A model generated the notes under the pieces. It did not search any database. It was given only the letters and a program-made list of their open reading frames with translations, and had not been told where the DNA came from. The translations under genes were made by a program, and so were the position numbers. DNA of 45,617 bases, taken from the NCBI GenBank assembly GCA_017545165.1, contig JAFWQQ010000053.1, positions 1 to 45,617 on the forward strand. The letters are read 5' to 3'. The DNA is from Oscillospiraceae bacterium (GTDB lineage Bacteria > Bacillota > Clostridia > Oscillospirales > Oscillospiraceae). Of this stretch, positions 24,001 to 30,002 are shown piece after piece. The number at the start of each line of letters is the position of its first letter. The stretch's first letter is position 1.

Positions 24001-25356
24001 TGTGAGAATAACGCTCTGACGGAGCTGAAGCTGTACGAGCAGCCCGCGCTCAACCACCTGCACTGCGAACACAACGCTCTGTCCCGCGTAGACATCTTCG
24101 AGTGCCCGATGCTGCAGGAGCTGGTTGCCAACGGAACGGAAAGCCACGCCGACGGCGTGGTGACCTACAGCGGCAATGTGGTGCTCTGCATGGACGAGAG
24201 CACCGTCCCCGTGGTGGATCACGACGGCATCCCCGTGGACGAGGAGCACTTCCCCGACCCGGCCTTCCGGGCCTACGTGGCCGCCAACCTCGACACCAGC
24301 GGCAACGGCTGGCTCAACGAGGCGGAGATCAACGCGGTACTGGAGATCAACGTGAGCGGCAGGGGCATCGAGACGCTGGAGGGCGTGGGCTACTTCACCT
24401 TACTGGAGGAGCTGGTCTGCTACGACAACAGCCTCACCGAGCTGGATCTGGAGGGGCTGAACCTGCTGCATTATCTGGATGCCAGCCGCAACCCCTTCAC
24501 GACCCTGGATCTCAGCGGCTTCGGCTCGCTGGGCATGGTGGAGCTGCAGGGCACGCCCAGCCTCACCAGCCTCAACCTGGCCGGCCTGACCCAACTGGGC
24601 TACCTGGACGTGAGCGCCTGCGGTCTGACCGCGCTGGACGTGAGCAGCTGCCGCAGCCTGTACTACCTGGACTGCTGCAGCTGTCCGGCGCTGGACAGCC
24701 TGACTCTGGGCTGGAACGAGGAGCTGAACTGCTTCTATGCCTACAACACCGAGAATCTGAGCGAACTGGACTTCACCGGCTGCCCGGCCCTGGCCGCCGC
24801 CTGGCTGGACGGCCCGGACAAGGTGGAGAACGGCGTCGCCTGGTACTACGGCACTCAGGAGCTGCCCTGCGAGATGGCCCTTGACCCGGACCAGGCGGTG
24901 CTTGCGACGAAGACGATCACCGTCACCGTCCGCTCCGCGGCGGAGTCTCCGGACGGCGAGGGCGTGGTGGAGATCCCCGGCAGCGGCCAGTACCAGAGCG
25001 GCCAGACACTCACGCTGAGCGCCCCCGCCGTGGCGGGCTACACCTTCCAGGGCTGGTACTGCGGCGGTGAGCTCTATTCCCAGGCGGAGGAGATCAGCTA
25101 TGCCGTCACCCTGTATAGCCCCGACGAGGTGGAGCTGGTGGCACTCTACGCGAGCAATCCCTACATCCCCGGCGACATCAACGGCGACGGGAAGGTGAAC
25201 AACAAGGACGTGACCCGCCTGCAGCGCTACCTCAAGGGCGCGGCCGTGGAGGTCAACGAGGCCGCTCTGGACGTCAACGGCGACGGGAAGGTGAACAACA
25301 AGGACCTGACCCGCCTGCAGCGCTACGTGAAAGGCGCGGACGTGGAGATCCACTGA
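18037..25356 (+). CDS. Giant secreted protein: Ig-like repeats, BspA/LRR repeats, dockerin
   Basis: This 2439-residue protein has a signal peptide (about 1-27) and a Pro/Glu linker with repeated EEPGIEEPAPAEEP-type units (about 28-90). Four similar Ig-like modules of about 100 residues follow (about 97-490), each opening like QPQDGTVAPGESLTFTWVTN. Next come BspA-type leucine-rich repeats (about 508-1260; GDYAFSNCPALATVYLPSTL). Four blocks of internalin-like repeats (about 1265-2285; LDLSANTELQQLNCSHNSLT) each start with FPDPAFRAYV and a calcium-site-like stretch. An InlB-like beta module follows (about 2290-2370). The C terminus is a type I dockerin with two GDGKVNNKD calcium loops. It has no LPXTG or S-layer motif, so attachment is probably through the dockerin to a cohesin, or it is released. 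Likely role: host or particle adhesion. Confidence 0.93.
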   Translation: MKRMKRLLSILLVLVFLAGLFPTAALAEEPEDPAPVEEPGIEEPALAEEPGIEEPAPAEEPGEDPAPVEEPGIKEPAPAEEPAAEPRPNEPQDAYAFITQPQDGSFNPDTHIYMVSWRTNFVPVEVRVQMHVSSDHWQTYSIMTMGLQQSLSTTIIDEGMDCPYRILAYYGSGEEEYVPSREFTISPDANSFITQPADGTVVPGGSLTFTWATNFSPVRVEIVHDDYHFDLSGEWHEYPILATLAGSKTSHTMGYDELRVLNTGDKLLVRAYYGSGEHDYVESRAVTVTVVARSFTGQPQDGTVAPGESLTFTWVTNFDPVKIEIVRADFYFEMVGGGKVEYSVLATLDGSETSHTMSYDELSVLDWGDSLLVYAYYGSGNYDYVNSREVYVTLVERAFTLQPTGGEVPVGASLTTTWATNFAPAKVEIVRESVWFDLVNEHHDYTVLATVDGAETSYPLPFVLLDSLGPLESIHVRAYYGTGENHYIKSDPISFTLGAENVSGYCGYTHPEDASWVFADGVLTISGEGYMADYNSDAEVPWRYLSESIHTVVVEEGILGVGDYAFSNCPALATVYLPSTLIVIEDYAFDGCPALADAHIDMSQQQFSAVTWDKTKNTGLRDAEKHFTFIAEGQAGPSLTWKLANDGVLSFSGSGAMYNWTSSDPAPWYPYRSRITQVRLVNVTTVGDYAFRGCSKLSSASFPSELTYLGVRAFGSCSSLATVYWGAPNSTNVTEIPEACFSGCTALQSFTVPKKCAVIGQGAFSGCDALTTVSFPEGSALTTVGKRAFYSCDNLGNISLPEGVTSLGDEAFYNCKSLTSFPLPSTLTSLGASCFSGCSAVTGVVTIPAGVAEIPNHCFYGCSGFYKLALSPGTNQIGRYAFYGCSKLTQVDYDGFRVQWEQETTLDSSGNAALINAHFTWLFRTGTLSGDGVHWSLYGGPGKLEIWGSGATPNWPGTPEAAPWYVYRDYIEVIDVHAGVTKIGAYAFANCASLTTVYLPSSLTLVGGAAFLNDLELADVWYSGSLVERQAKLSIDTPNYPLESAQWHYTDIGGPVTGTDLSWLLDEDGTLRIYWDEDSMDQGEMAIPDYNDYRDTPWYQFGDGNGVIFPMITSIQVDELVTGIGDYAFSGLEELTDMQIASSVTHIGEGAFMGCGSLVSVTIPDTVETLGDNIFWGCGNLETATLPAGITEIPSGTFYSCEELTTVYLPGTLESIGTNAFSGCTSLTDIYFNGTSAQWAAIELNPGNDPVNSAAIHFMPPEIAVDAVNFPDPAFRAYVAQNIDRDASGYLDDYELQEANVIYASNLGIQSLQGIAFFYNLTHLDVSGNPLGGSLDLTTNTLLQNVNVSNCELNGLELTGLTHLNTLLCSDNDTGWAAPDLSTNLALEILDCHNCDGMEGLDLSANVNLTDLDCSWNQLESLDLSANTELQQLNCSHNSLTALDLSANTELRQVYCNDNVLTGLELGQRHYSFITLSCYGNDLSFLDLTGCPRLRDAVLEGERSVTDQYVEHRIGSNYVQSDPDTILQASSEGIPIDAEHFPDPAFRAYVANELDPNGDLWLTPQELAAVEDIDCSDMGIEDLTGVAWFSRLQTLDCSLNDLTSLSFTGNPLLKELDCSCNEELAALDPSALGRLEVLNCNGCLPLTTLDVSANLSLHELDCRECALTGLTLGQQEDLWYLDCSDNALTVLDLSGCSAALQNLMCSGNALTALDLSACPGLRSLDCWDNELTGLDLSLCQELIMADCHDNALTALFLGHQPKMKELYCQHNSLTSLDVMDCPYLLDLVQTTEPIPYEDYVYYTKGDCEFDLDPGVTLIQNHDGIPIDAEHFPDPAFRAYLHDVPDADGNWYLNAAEIAATDVMYIDGRGIASLQGIHYFTALEELDCGNNQIARLDLSANTGLTYLICDGNPLTELLANTELSYLSCENCQLTSLDLSATQVRSVYCGYNALNQLLLPPGTELNTLYCNNNALTSLDFALNPGLMILHCENNALTELKLYEQPALNHLHCEHNALSRVDIFECPMLQELVANGTESHADGVVTYSGNVVLCMDESTVPVVDHDGIPVDEEHFPDPAFRAYVAANLDTSGNGWLNEAEINAVLEINVSGRGIETLEGVGYFTLLEELVCYDNSLTELDLEGLNLLHYLDASRNPFTTLDLSGFGSLGMVELQGTPSLTSLNLAGLTQLGYLDVSACGLTALDVSSCRSLYYLDCCSCPALDSLTLGWNEELNCFYAYNTENLSELDFTGCPALAAAWLDGPDKVENGVAWYYGTQELPCEMALDPDQAVLATKTITVTVRSAAESPDGEGVVEIPGSGQYQSGQTLTLSAPAVAGYTFQGWYCGGELYSQAEEISYAVTLYSPDEVELVALYASNPYIPGDINGDGKVNNKDVTRLQRYLKGAAVEVNEAALDVNGDGKVNNKDLTRLQRYVKGADVEIH

Positions 25357-25390
25357 GACCAATTCGGAATTCGGAGTTCGGAATTCGGAA

Positions 25391-25464
25391 TTGTTGTTCC
25401 GGTAACGGAATCCGGAACAACAACACAAAACGCAAGGGACGCAGCGATTTTTCGCTGCGTCCCT
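25391..25464. terminator. Tandem hairpins between convergent genes
   Basis: A 12-bp perfect inverted repeat (25391-25402 with 25412-25423) is followed by a 13-bp perfect stem (25435-25447 with 25452-25464) with a TTTT loop. They lie between the convergent surface-protein and DUF5714 genes and probably end transcription of the former. T-runs outside the stems are weak. The preceding AATTCGGAATTCGG repeats and the GGGCGACC/GGTCGCCC palindrome (about 25475-25492) are dispersed-repeat material. Confidence 0.55.
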
Positions 25465-25518
25465 CTCCGTAGGGGCGACCTTCGGTCGCCCGCCGATCCG
25501 CGTCAACGCCTTCCCCCC

Positions 25519-25549
25519 AAAAAACCGGTGGGCGGATCCGGGTCCGCCC
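25519..25549 (-). terminator. Terminator of the aldehyde oxidoreductase accessory operon
   Basis: Read on the minus strand, the stem GGGCGGA/TCCGCCC (25530-25536 with 25543-25549) with a 6-base loop is followed within a few bases by TTTTTT (25519-25524). It lies just after the stop of the DUF5714 gene. Confidence 0.65.
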
Positions 25550-25578
25550 GCCGTGATTCTTCATTGCCCGCTGCGCGC

Positions 25579-26346
25579 CTATCTCACCGGGAAATAGGGG
25601 CAATCCCGCCCGATGCACTCCCGGTTCTGCCGCATATACCGGCAGCGGGGCTCGGAAAGGGGCATTTCTACCCCCAGCCAGTCCGCCGTCCGCTGGGCCG
25701 CCAGCGTGATGCATAGCCGCCCCGTGCGCTTGCAGCAGCGGGGCCCGCCAACCTCCGCCAGTCTCTGCAGACAGTCCGCGACCAGCTGCTGGGGGATGGG
25801 CCAGGCGTCCCTGTGCACCGGGCTGGAGCCCAGCAGGATGCTCATGTAGATCCCGGCCCCCGCCGCCGCGCCGCAGACGCCCCAATAGCCGCAGGTGCCG
25901 CCGGGGACCTGCTTGGAGCGGCGCAGCGCCTCCCGCAGGGCCTTGTCCAGCTCCAGCTCACCGCCGCAGTTGCGGTAGGCGGTCAGCAGCACGCAGGGCA
26001 CGATGCAGTGGTGCTCCGGCCCGTGCATGTGGACTCTCGGCAGCTCGACCACCTGCTCAAAGAGCCGCAGCGGGTCCTTCTCGGTGCTGGACAAGAGCAG
26101 GGGCAGGAAGAAGGCCTCCGCCCCGGCCCGGTGGCACGCGTCGCAGACGAAGTGCCCGTCCTCGCAGGCGCAGTTGCTCTCGAAGGTCCGGCCGCAGAGG
26201 GCGCAGACCTGCGTTTTCGCCTCCGGCCAGTAAACCAGGGGCTTGCCGCAGAACAGGCAGCCGCTGTCCCGCTCGGGGACCTTGCCCTTCTCCGGCGCGC
26301 AGCAGCAGGGCTCCTCCGCCCTTTCGATCCTCTTGATCTCTGTCAT
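25579..26346 (-). CDS. DUF5714 domain protein, cysteine-rich
   Basis: This 255-residue cytoplasmic protein recalls DUF5714 proteins. The N terminus has three zinc- or cluster-type CxxC groups: CLFCGKPL, VCALCGRTF and FVCDACHRAG. The middle carries HMHGPEHHCIVPCVLL and GGTCGYWGVCGAAAGAGIYM, which look like a conserved His/Cys active or binding site. The C terminus is again Cys-rich (CRYMRQNRECIGRDCPYF). Its ATG overlaps the stop of the ligase gene (ATGA), and it is the last gene of the aldehyde oxidoreductase block. No activity is established for the family; a role in metal, redox or methylated-ligand handling is an inference from context. Confidence 0.8.
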   Translation of the reverse strand: MTEIKRIERAEEPCCCAPEKGKVPERDSGCLFCGKPLVYWPEAKTQVCALCGRTFESNCACEDGHFVCDACHRAGAEAFFLPLLLSSTEKDPLRLFEQVVELPRVHMHGPEHHCIVPCVLLTAYRNCGGELELDKALREALRRSKQVPGGTCGYWGVCGAAAGAGIYMSILLGSSPVHRDAWPIPQQLVADCLQRLAEVGGPRCCKRTGRLCITLAAQRTADWLGVEMPLSEPRCRYMRQNRECIGRDCPYFPVR

Positions 26347-27518
26347 AGTTCCACGACCTTTCGTTTTCCTGTATACAGGGGCCCGTCCTCCGGGCGTACC
26401 GGCCTCCTCCGGATCTCCGCGTCCAGGTCCGGCAGCTCGCCCTCCCCGCAGGTCAGAACGCTGAGCCGCAGCCTGCCGTCCCGGCGCTCCGCCCGATAGT
26501 CCGCCACAAAGGGCAGGGAGAAGAGGGCCTCGTCCAGGGCGGCCATCTCCGTCCCTTCCTTCCGGCGCACCCTGTCCAGCCGCAGCACCTCGCTGCCGCA
26601 GGGGCAGGGGCCGGGCAGGATCCGGGTGTAGTCCCCGGTGCGGTAGCGGATCAGAGGCATGGCCTCCATGCCGATGGTGGTGATCACCAGCTCCCCGGTC
26701 TCTCCCGGGGGCAGAGGCCGTCCCGCCTCGTCCACGATCTCGGCGATCACGTGGTTTTCCCGCAGGTGCATCCCCTCATGGGCCGGGCAGCAGATGGCCC
26801 CGCCCAGGGCCATCTCCCGGGAGCCGTAGTGGGGGAAGAGCCGGGAGCCCAGCAGCGCCTCGCAGCCTTGCAGCACCGCCTCCGGGCAGGCGTCCCCGCT
26901 GACCAGGGCCCGCAGCAGGCTCCCCCGGCCGCAGACACGCAGCAGGCTCAGAAGCTGCACCGGCATGCCCACGAAGGTATCCGGCCGCTCCTCCGCCAGC
27001 AGCCGCCCCAGCTCCCCGTAAGAGAGGCTGGGGCCCGGCTTCAGGGGCCTCGCGCCCAGGTTTTCCACCGCCCGGGCGATCAGATCCCCCAGCCCGTAGG
27101 GGCCGGAGAAAGGGAAGCCGATGAAGGTCACGCTGCCGGGGAGGATCAGCTCGCCCAGCCCTGCCATGAAGAGCTCCACGGTCCGGGCGCAGTCTCCCTC
27201 GGTGTAGAACACCCGCTTGGCCGCCCCGGTGGTGCCGGAGGTGGCGTCGGAGAGGACCCGCTGGATGTCGCCCTGGGAGCAGAGAAGCAGTCCGGGGGCG
27301 TTTGCGGCCAGTTCCTCCTCCGTGGTAAAGGGGAGGAAGGCCAGCTCATCCAGACTCTCCAGCCGTTCCGGCAGCTCCCGGTAGAAGCCGCCCCGGGCCT
27401 TTTCCCGCCCCAGCAGGGCGTTGAGCTTTTTGAGCTGCAGCGCCTGGATGCTCTCCCGGGTGACGGTTTCCATGCCCTCCTGCATCATCAGCAGGGCGTC
27501 GATCCTGGGCCTGCTCAT
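26343..27518 (-). CDS. AMP-forming CoA ligase-like protein (phenylacetate-CoA ligase branch, DVU_1553-like)
   Basis: This 391-residue adenylate-forming protein has the ATP-binding loop SDATSGTTGAAKRVFY near residue 95. The sequence HYGSREMALGGAICC near 225 is the A5-type motif, and PLIRYRTGDYTRI near 300 holds the ribose-binding Asp. It is shorter than normal phenylacetate-CoA ligases (about 430) and has an added CPCG motif (GPCPCGSEVLRLDRV). The start is ATG 27518, overlapping the radical SAM stop (ATGA). Similar ligases sit beside aldehyde oxidoreductases in Desulfovibrio. The acid it activates is unknown; a product of the oxidoreductase, or a group placed on a cofactor or peptide, are both possible. 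Confidence 0.85.
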   Translation of the reverse strand: MSRPRIDALLMMQEGMETVTRESIQALQLKKLNALLGREKARGGFYRELPERLESLDELAFLPFTTEEELAANAPGLLLCSQGDIQRVLSDATSGTTGAAKRVFYTEGDCARTVELFMAGLGELILPGSVTFIGFPFSGPYGLGDLIARAVENLGARPLKPGPSLSYGELGRLLAEERPDTFVGMPVQLLSLLRVCGRGSLLRALVSGDACPEAVLQGCEALLGSRLFPHYGSREMALGGAICCPAHEGMHLRENHVIAEIVDEAGRPLPPGETGELVITTIGMEAMPLIRYRTGDYTRILPGPCPCGSEVLRLDRVRRKEGTEMAALDEALFSLPFVADYRAERRDGRLRLSVLTCGEGELPDLDAEIRRRPVRPEDGPLYTGKRKVVEL

Positions 27519-28840
27519 GGGCGGTAGAGGGCCCGGCCCTCGGAATCGGTGAGGTTGTAGGCGCAGAAGGGGACCATGCCGTAGCGGCTGTCCACCTCGC
27601 AGATGTGGCAGCAGCGCAGCCGGTCCAGGTCCAGGTTCCAGGCGTCCTGGAAGATCATGCCGGAGACGGTGAAGGTCCGGAGCCGGGCCTGTTCCAGGAA
27701 AGCGTCCAGAGAAGAGGTCTCGGCCAGGGCACCGTCTGCGGCGAACTCCGGGGCCGCGCCGCTCCACTGCTCCGCCACGGAGATCCGCGAGTCGTCGGAG
27801 CTGGTGCAGCAGCAGCCGCTCTGGGAGCGGCGGGGGAGGCACTTGAGGGTCCCGTCCGGGCGGAGGCGGTAGCCGGCGTGGAAGGAGCAGTAGGGGTTCT
27901 CCGCCCCGCCGCCGCTGAAATCCGCCGCCCGGAGGAGGCCGCCGGTCTGTTCCTCGATCCGCCGCAGCACAGCCGGAATGGTCAGGGGCCGCTCCGGCCG
28001 ACTCAGGCCGCAGCGCCCGAAGTAGCTGACGGGCTGGAAGTGCACGCCCCGCACCCCGGGGCTGTGTTCCAGCGCGAAACGCAGGATGGGGCCGATCTGT
28101 TCCTCGTTGACGCCGGCGGCGACCACCGGCACCAGCACCAAGCCCAGCCCCGCCTGGGCACAGGCCTCCACCGCCCGGAGCTTTTCCGCCAGCAGGGGAC
28201 GGCCTCGCAGCGTTATGTAAACCTGATCTTCCAGCCCGTCGAACTGCAGGAACACGGTGCTGAGCCCGGCCTCCTGGAGCTTTCGGGCATAGCCGGGCTC
28301 CGCCGCCAGACGCAGGCCGTTGGTGTTGAGCTGGAAGAAGCTGAAGCCCTTCTCCCGCCCCAGGCGGATGATCTCCGGCAGATCCTCCCGCACCGTGGGC
28401 TCCCCGCCGGAGAGCTGGATGTTGAAGGGTCCGCCGTGGGCCATCAGGTAGTCGTACTGCCTCCCGATCTCCTCGAGGGGCAGGTCGCTCTCCTCTCCCG
28501 CATCCCCGGCGGCGGCGAAGCACACCGGGCAGCGCAGATTGCAGCGGCGGGTCAGCTCCAGCAGGGTGCAGCAGCCCTTGCGCAGGTGCTCGGTGCACAG
28601 CCCGCAGTCATAGGGGCAGCCTTTCTCCGGCTTCTTCCCCTCCCGGGGGGGATCCACGGCGCTGTTTTCCGTGCTCCAGCGGGTGTAGCTGGCCAGGTTC
28701 CCCTCCCAGATCAAAGTGGAAAATGTCCCGTGTTCGGGGCATTTTTTGTCCAGATATACGCCGTCCCGCTCCGCGCGCTTTTGGGCGTCCAGCACCCGCA
28801 GGCACAGGGGACAGACGCTTTTGGTCCTCCCGATGATCAT
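27515..28840 (-). CDS. Radical SAM protein of the aldehyde oxidoreductase cluster (TrsS-like)
   Basis: This 441-residue radical SAM enzyme binds its [4Fe-4S] cluster through CNLRCPVC (near residue 105), followed by FNIQLSGGEPTVREDLPEII. An N-terminal rubredoxin-like part has CPLCLRVLDAQ and an early CPYDCGLC group. The C-terminal part has many cysteines (YCSFHAG, SGCCCTSSDD, CCHICEV) that could hold auxiliary clusters. The start at 28840 overlaps the preceding stop (ATGA). From memory, NCBI calls relatives 'radical SAM (seleno)protein TrsS'. Here no in-frame TGA is used and the corresponding sites are Cys. The substrate is unknown. The adjoining methyltransferase and ligase suggest a modification pathway on a small molecule or protein partner. 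Confidence 0.88.
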   Translation of the reverse strand: MIIGRTKSVCPLCLRVLDAQKRAERDGVYLDKKCPEHGTFSTLIWEGNLASYTRWSTENSAVDPPREGKKPEKGCPYDCGLCTEHLRKGCCTLLELTRRCNLRCPVCFAAAGDAGEESDLPLEEIGRQYDYLMAHGGPFNIQLSGGEPTVREDLPEIIRLGREKGFSFFQLNTNGLRLAAEPGYARKLQEAGLSTVFLQFDGLEDQVYITLRGRPLLAEKLRAVEACAQAGLGLVLVPVVAAGVNEEQIGPILRFALEHSPGVRGVHFQPVSYFGRCGLSRPERPLTIPAVLRRIEEQTGGLLRAADFSGGGAENPYCSFHAGYRLRPDGTLKCLPRRSQSGCCCTSSDDSRISVAEQWSGAAPEFAADGALAETSSLDAFLEQARLRTFTVSGMIFQDAWNLDLDRLRCCHICEVDSRYGMVPFCAYNLTDSEGRALYRP

Positions 28841-29265
28841 TCCAAAAGCCCCCGCTCCGACAGGATCTCCATGCACTTTTCATAGGTGGCGGCGATGATC
28901 TGGGGGCAGAGCTCCACCCGCTTGGCGGGGTTGCCGCCGGTGATGTCCCGGCAGTCGATGCCGCCGTAGTCCGCAGTGATCTCGTCCTCGAACCAGCGGG
29001 TGAACTCGCCCAGGGCGCTCTTGTGCTCCGGGTGGTCCATGCCCGTGTCCTCGCCCTTGCCGGTGAAGTAGGAGATCACGCAGGCGCCGCCGGTCATGCA
29101 GCCGCAGCAGCCCTGGGAAAAGCCCACGCCGCCGTTGAGGCCGCCCAGAGCCTTCACAAGGCCAGGGTTTTCCTCGCCCACGGTCTCCAGCATGAGGATG
29201 GCCAGGATCTGGCTGCAGAAATAGCCGTAACGGCTCAGTTCCATCACTCGATCAAAGAGATCCAT
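28837..29265 (-). CDS. C-GCAxxG-C-C family redox protein (DVU_1555-like)
   Basis: This 142-residue protein has the family cysteine pattern: Cys17 in the first helix (YFCSQILAIL), then GGLNGGVGFSQGCCGCMTGG with Cys53, Cys54 and Cys56, and Cys62 just after. Two more cysteines lie in the C-terminal half (GGIDCRDITGG and VELCPQII). Such proteins are thought to bind a metal cluster or carry electrons, but this is not demonstrated. It overlaps the methyltransferase end by 14 bases and the radical SAM start by 4. That places it as an obligate partner in a tightly coupled operon. Confidence 0.85.
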   Translation of the reverse strand: MDLFDRVMELSRYGYFCSQILAILMLETVGEENPGLVKALGGLNGGVGFSQGCCGCMTGGACVISYFTGKGEDTGMDHPEHKSALGEFTRWFEDEITADYGGIDCRDITGGNPAKRVELCPQIIAATYEKCMEILSERGLLE

Positions 29266-29782
29266 GTTGTTCCTCCTTTTGCGCGATCAGCAGCCAGTAG
29301 CTGCATTTGCCCCGGGGGATCTCGCAGCAGGGCGCGTCCTCCCGCCACAGGGCCTCCAGATAATACTCCCGCCAGGCGGCGGTCAGCTCCTCCCGCCGGA
29401 GCAGGCGAAAGCCCGCCTTTTCCAGCAGGGGGAGGGGGTCTTCAAAAAAGACGTCGGACAGCAGCAGCTTCCCGCCGGGGCGCAGCAGCCGGGCCGCCTC
29501 CTTTATCGCGTTGGGCTGGTTCCCGGAGACGAAAAAGGCGCACTGGCTCAGCACGGCGTCGAAGCTCCCGTCGGGAAAGGGGGAGCGGAGCAGGTCGCCC
29601 GTCTCCACGTTCCTGCCCCGGGGCTCCCGGTCGATCCCCCGGGCTTTATAGCCCAGGGCGCGCAGCAGGGCCACCGCCTCACCGGCTCCCGCGCCCAGGT
29701 CCAGCACGGACGCGCCGGGGGCCAGCTCCGCCAGCTTAAGCATGCGGCGGGTGTGCTCTTCGCCGCCGGGGTGGCTCCTCAT
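29252..29782 (-). CDS. SAM-dependent methyltransferase (DVU_1556/TrsM-like)
   Basis: This 176-residue class I methyltransferase has motif I VLDLGAGAGEAVALLRALG near residue 26. A post-motif segment follows (SFDAVLSQCAFFVSGN), then LLRPGGKLLLSDVF. It is short because it lacks N-terminal additions. The start is ATG 29782, overlapping the stop of the CxxC mini-protein (ATGA). It is encoded between two redox proteins and next to a radical SAM gene. Their products may act on the same, still unknown, substrate. Arsenite- or thiol-type methyltransferases look similar at this level, so the acceptor cannot be named. Confidence 0.83.
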   Translation of the reverse strand: MRSHPGGEEHTRRMLKLAELAPGASVLDLGAGAGEAVALLRALGYKARGIDREPRGRNVETGDLLRSPFPDGSFDAVLSQCAFFVSGNQPNAIKEAARLLRPGGKLLLSDVFFEDPLPLLEKAGFRLLRREELTAAWREYYLEALWREDAPCCEIPRGKCSYWLLIAQKEEQHGSL

Positions 29783-30000
29783 TTGTCCTCCAGGGCCCGC
29801 TCCACGGAGGCCACCTTGCCCAGGGCCAGCTCCTCCGGCACATAGACAAAGCCGCACACCGGGCAGACCGGCAGCTCCACGGGAAAGCCGTTGTCCAGAT
29901 ACATGAACTTGGCCTTGCCCTTGATGAGGGGCACCCCGCACTTGACGCAGGAGAGCTTCCCCTGGGGGTCTATGGTGTAGTAATTCTTCTCAATGGCCAT
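29779..30000 (-). CDS. Small two-CxxC protein (DVU_1557-like redox or zinc-ribbon protein)
   Basis: This 73-residue protein has two CxxCG knuckles, SCVKCGVPL (about 17-25) and PVCPVCGFVYV (about 44-54). They would bind one iron (rubredoxin-like) or one zinc (ribbon). The stretch between them (KAKFMYLDNGFPVEL) is a beta hairpin in such folds. The C terminus is a short helix rich in charged residues. It starts two bases after the stop of the large iron-sulfur protein and uses a GGGAGGG site within that gene. It may shuttle electrons to the oxidoreductase or radical SAM enzyme. Confidence 0.85.
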   Translation of the reverse strand: MAIEKNYYTIDPQGKLSCVKCGVPLIKGKAKFMYLDNGFPVELPVCPVCGFVYVPEELALGKVASVERALEDK

Positions 30001-30002
30001 GT

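Noticed and set aside
27515-28840. Selenocysteine in the radical SAM protein, as in some TrsS relatives
   Set aside because: The frame has no internal TGA, and the corresponding positions are cysteines.
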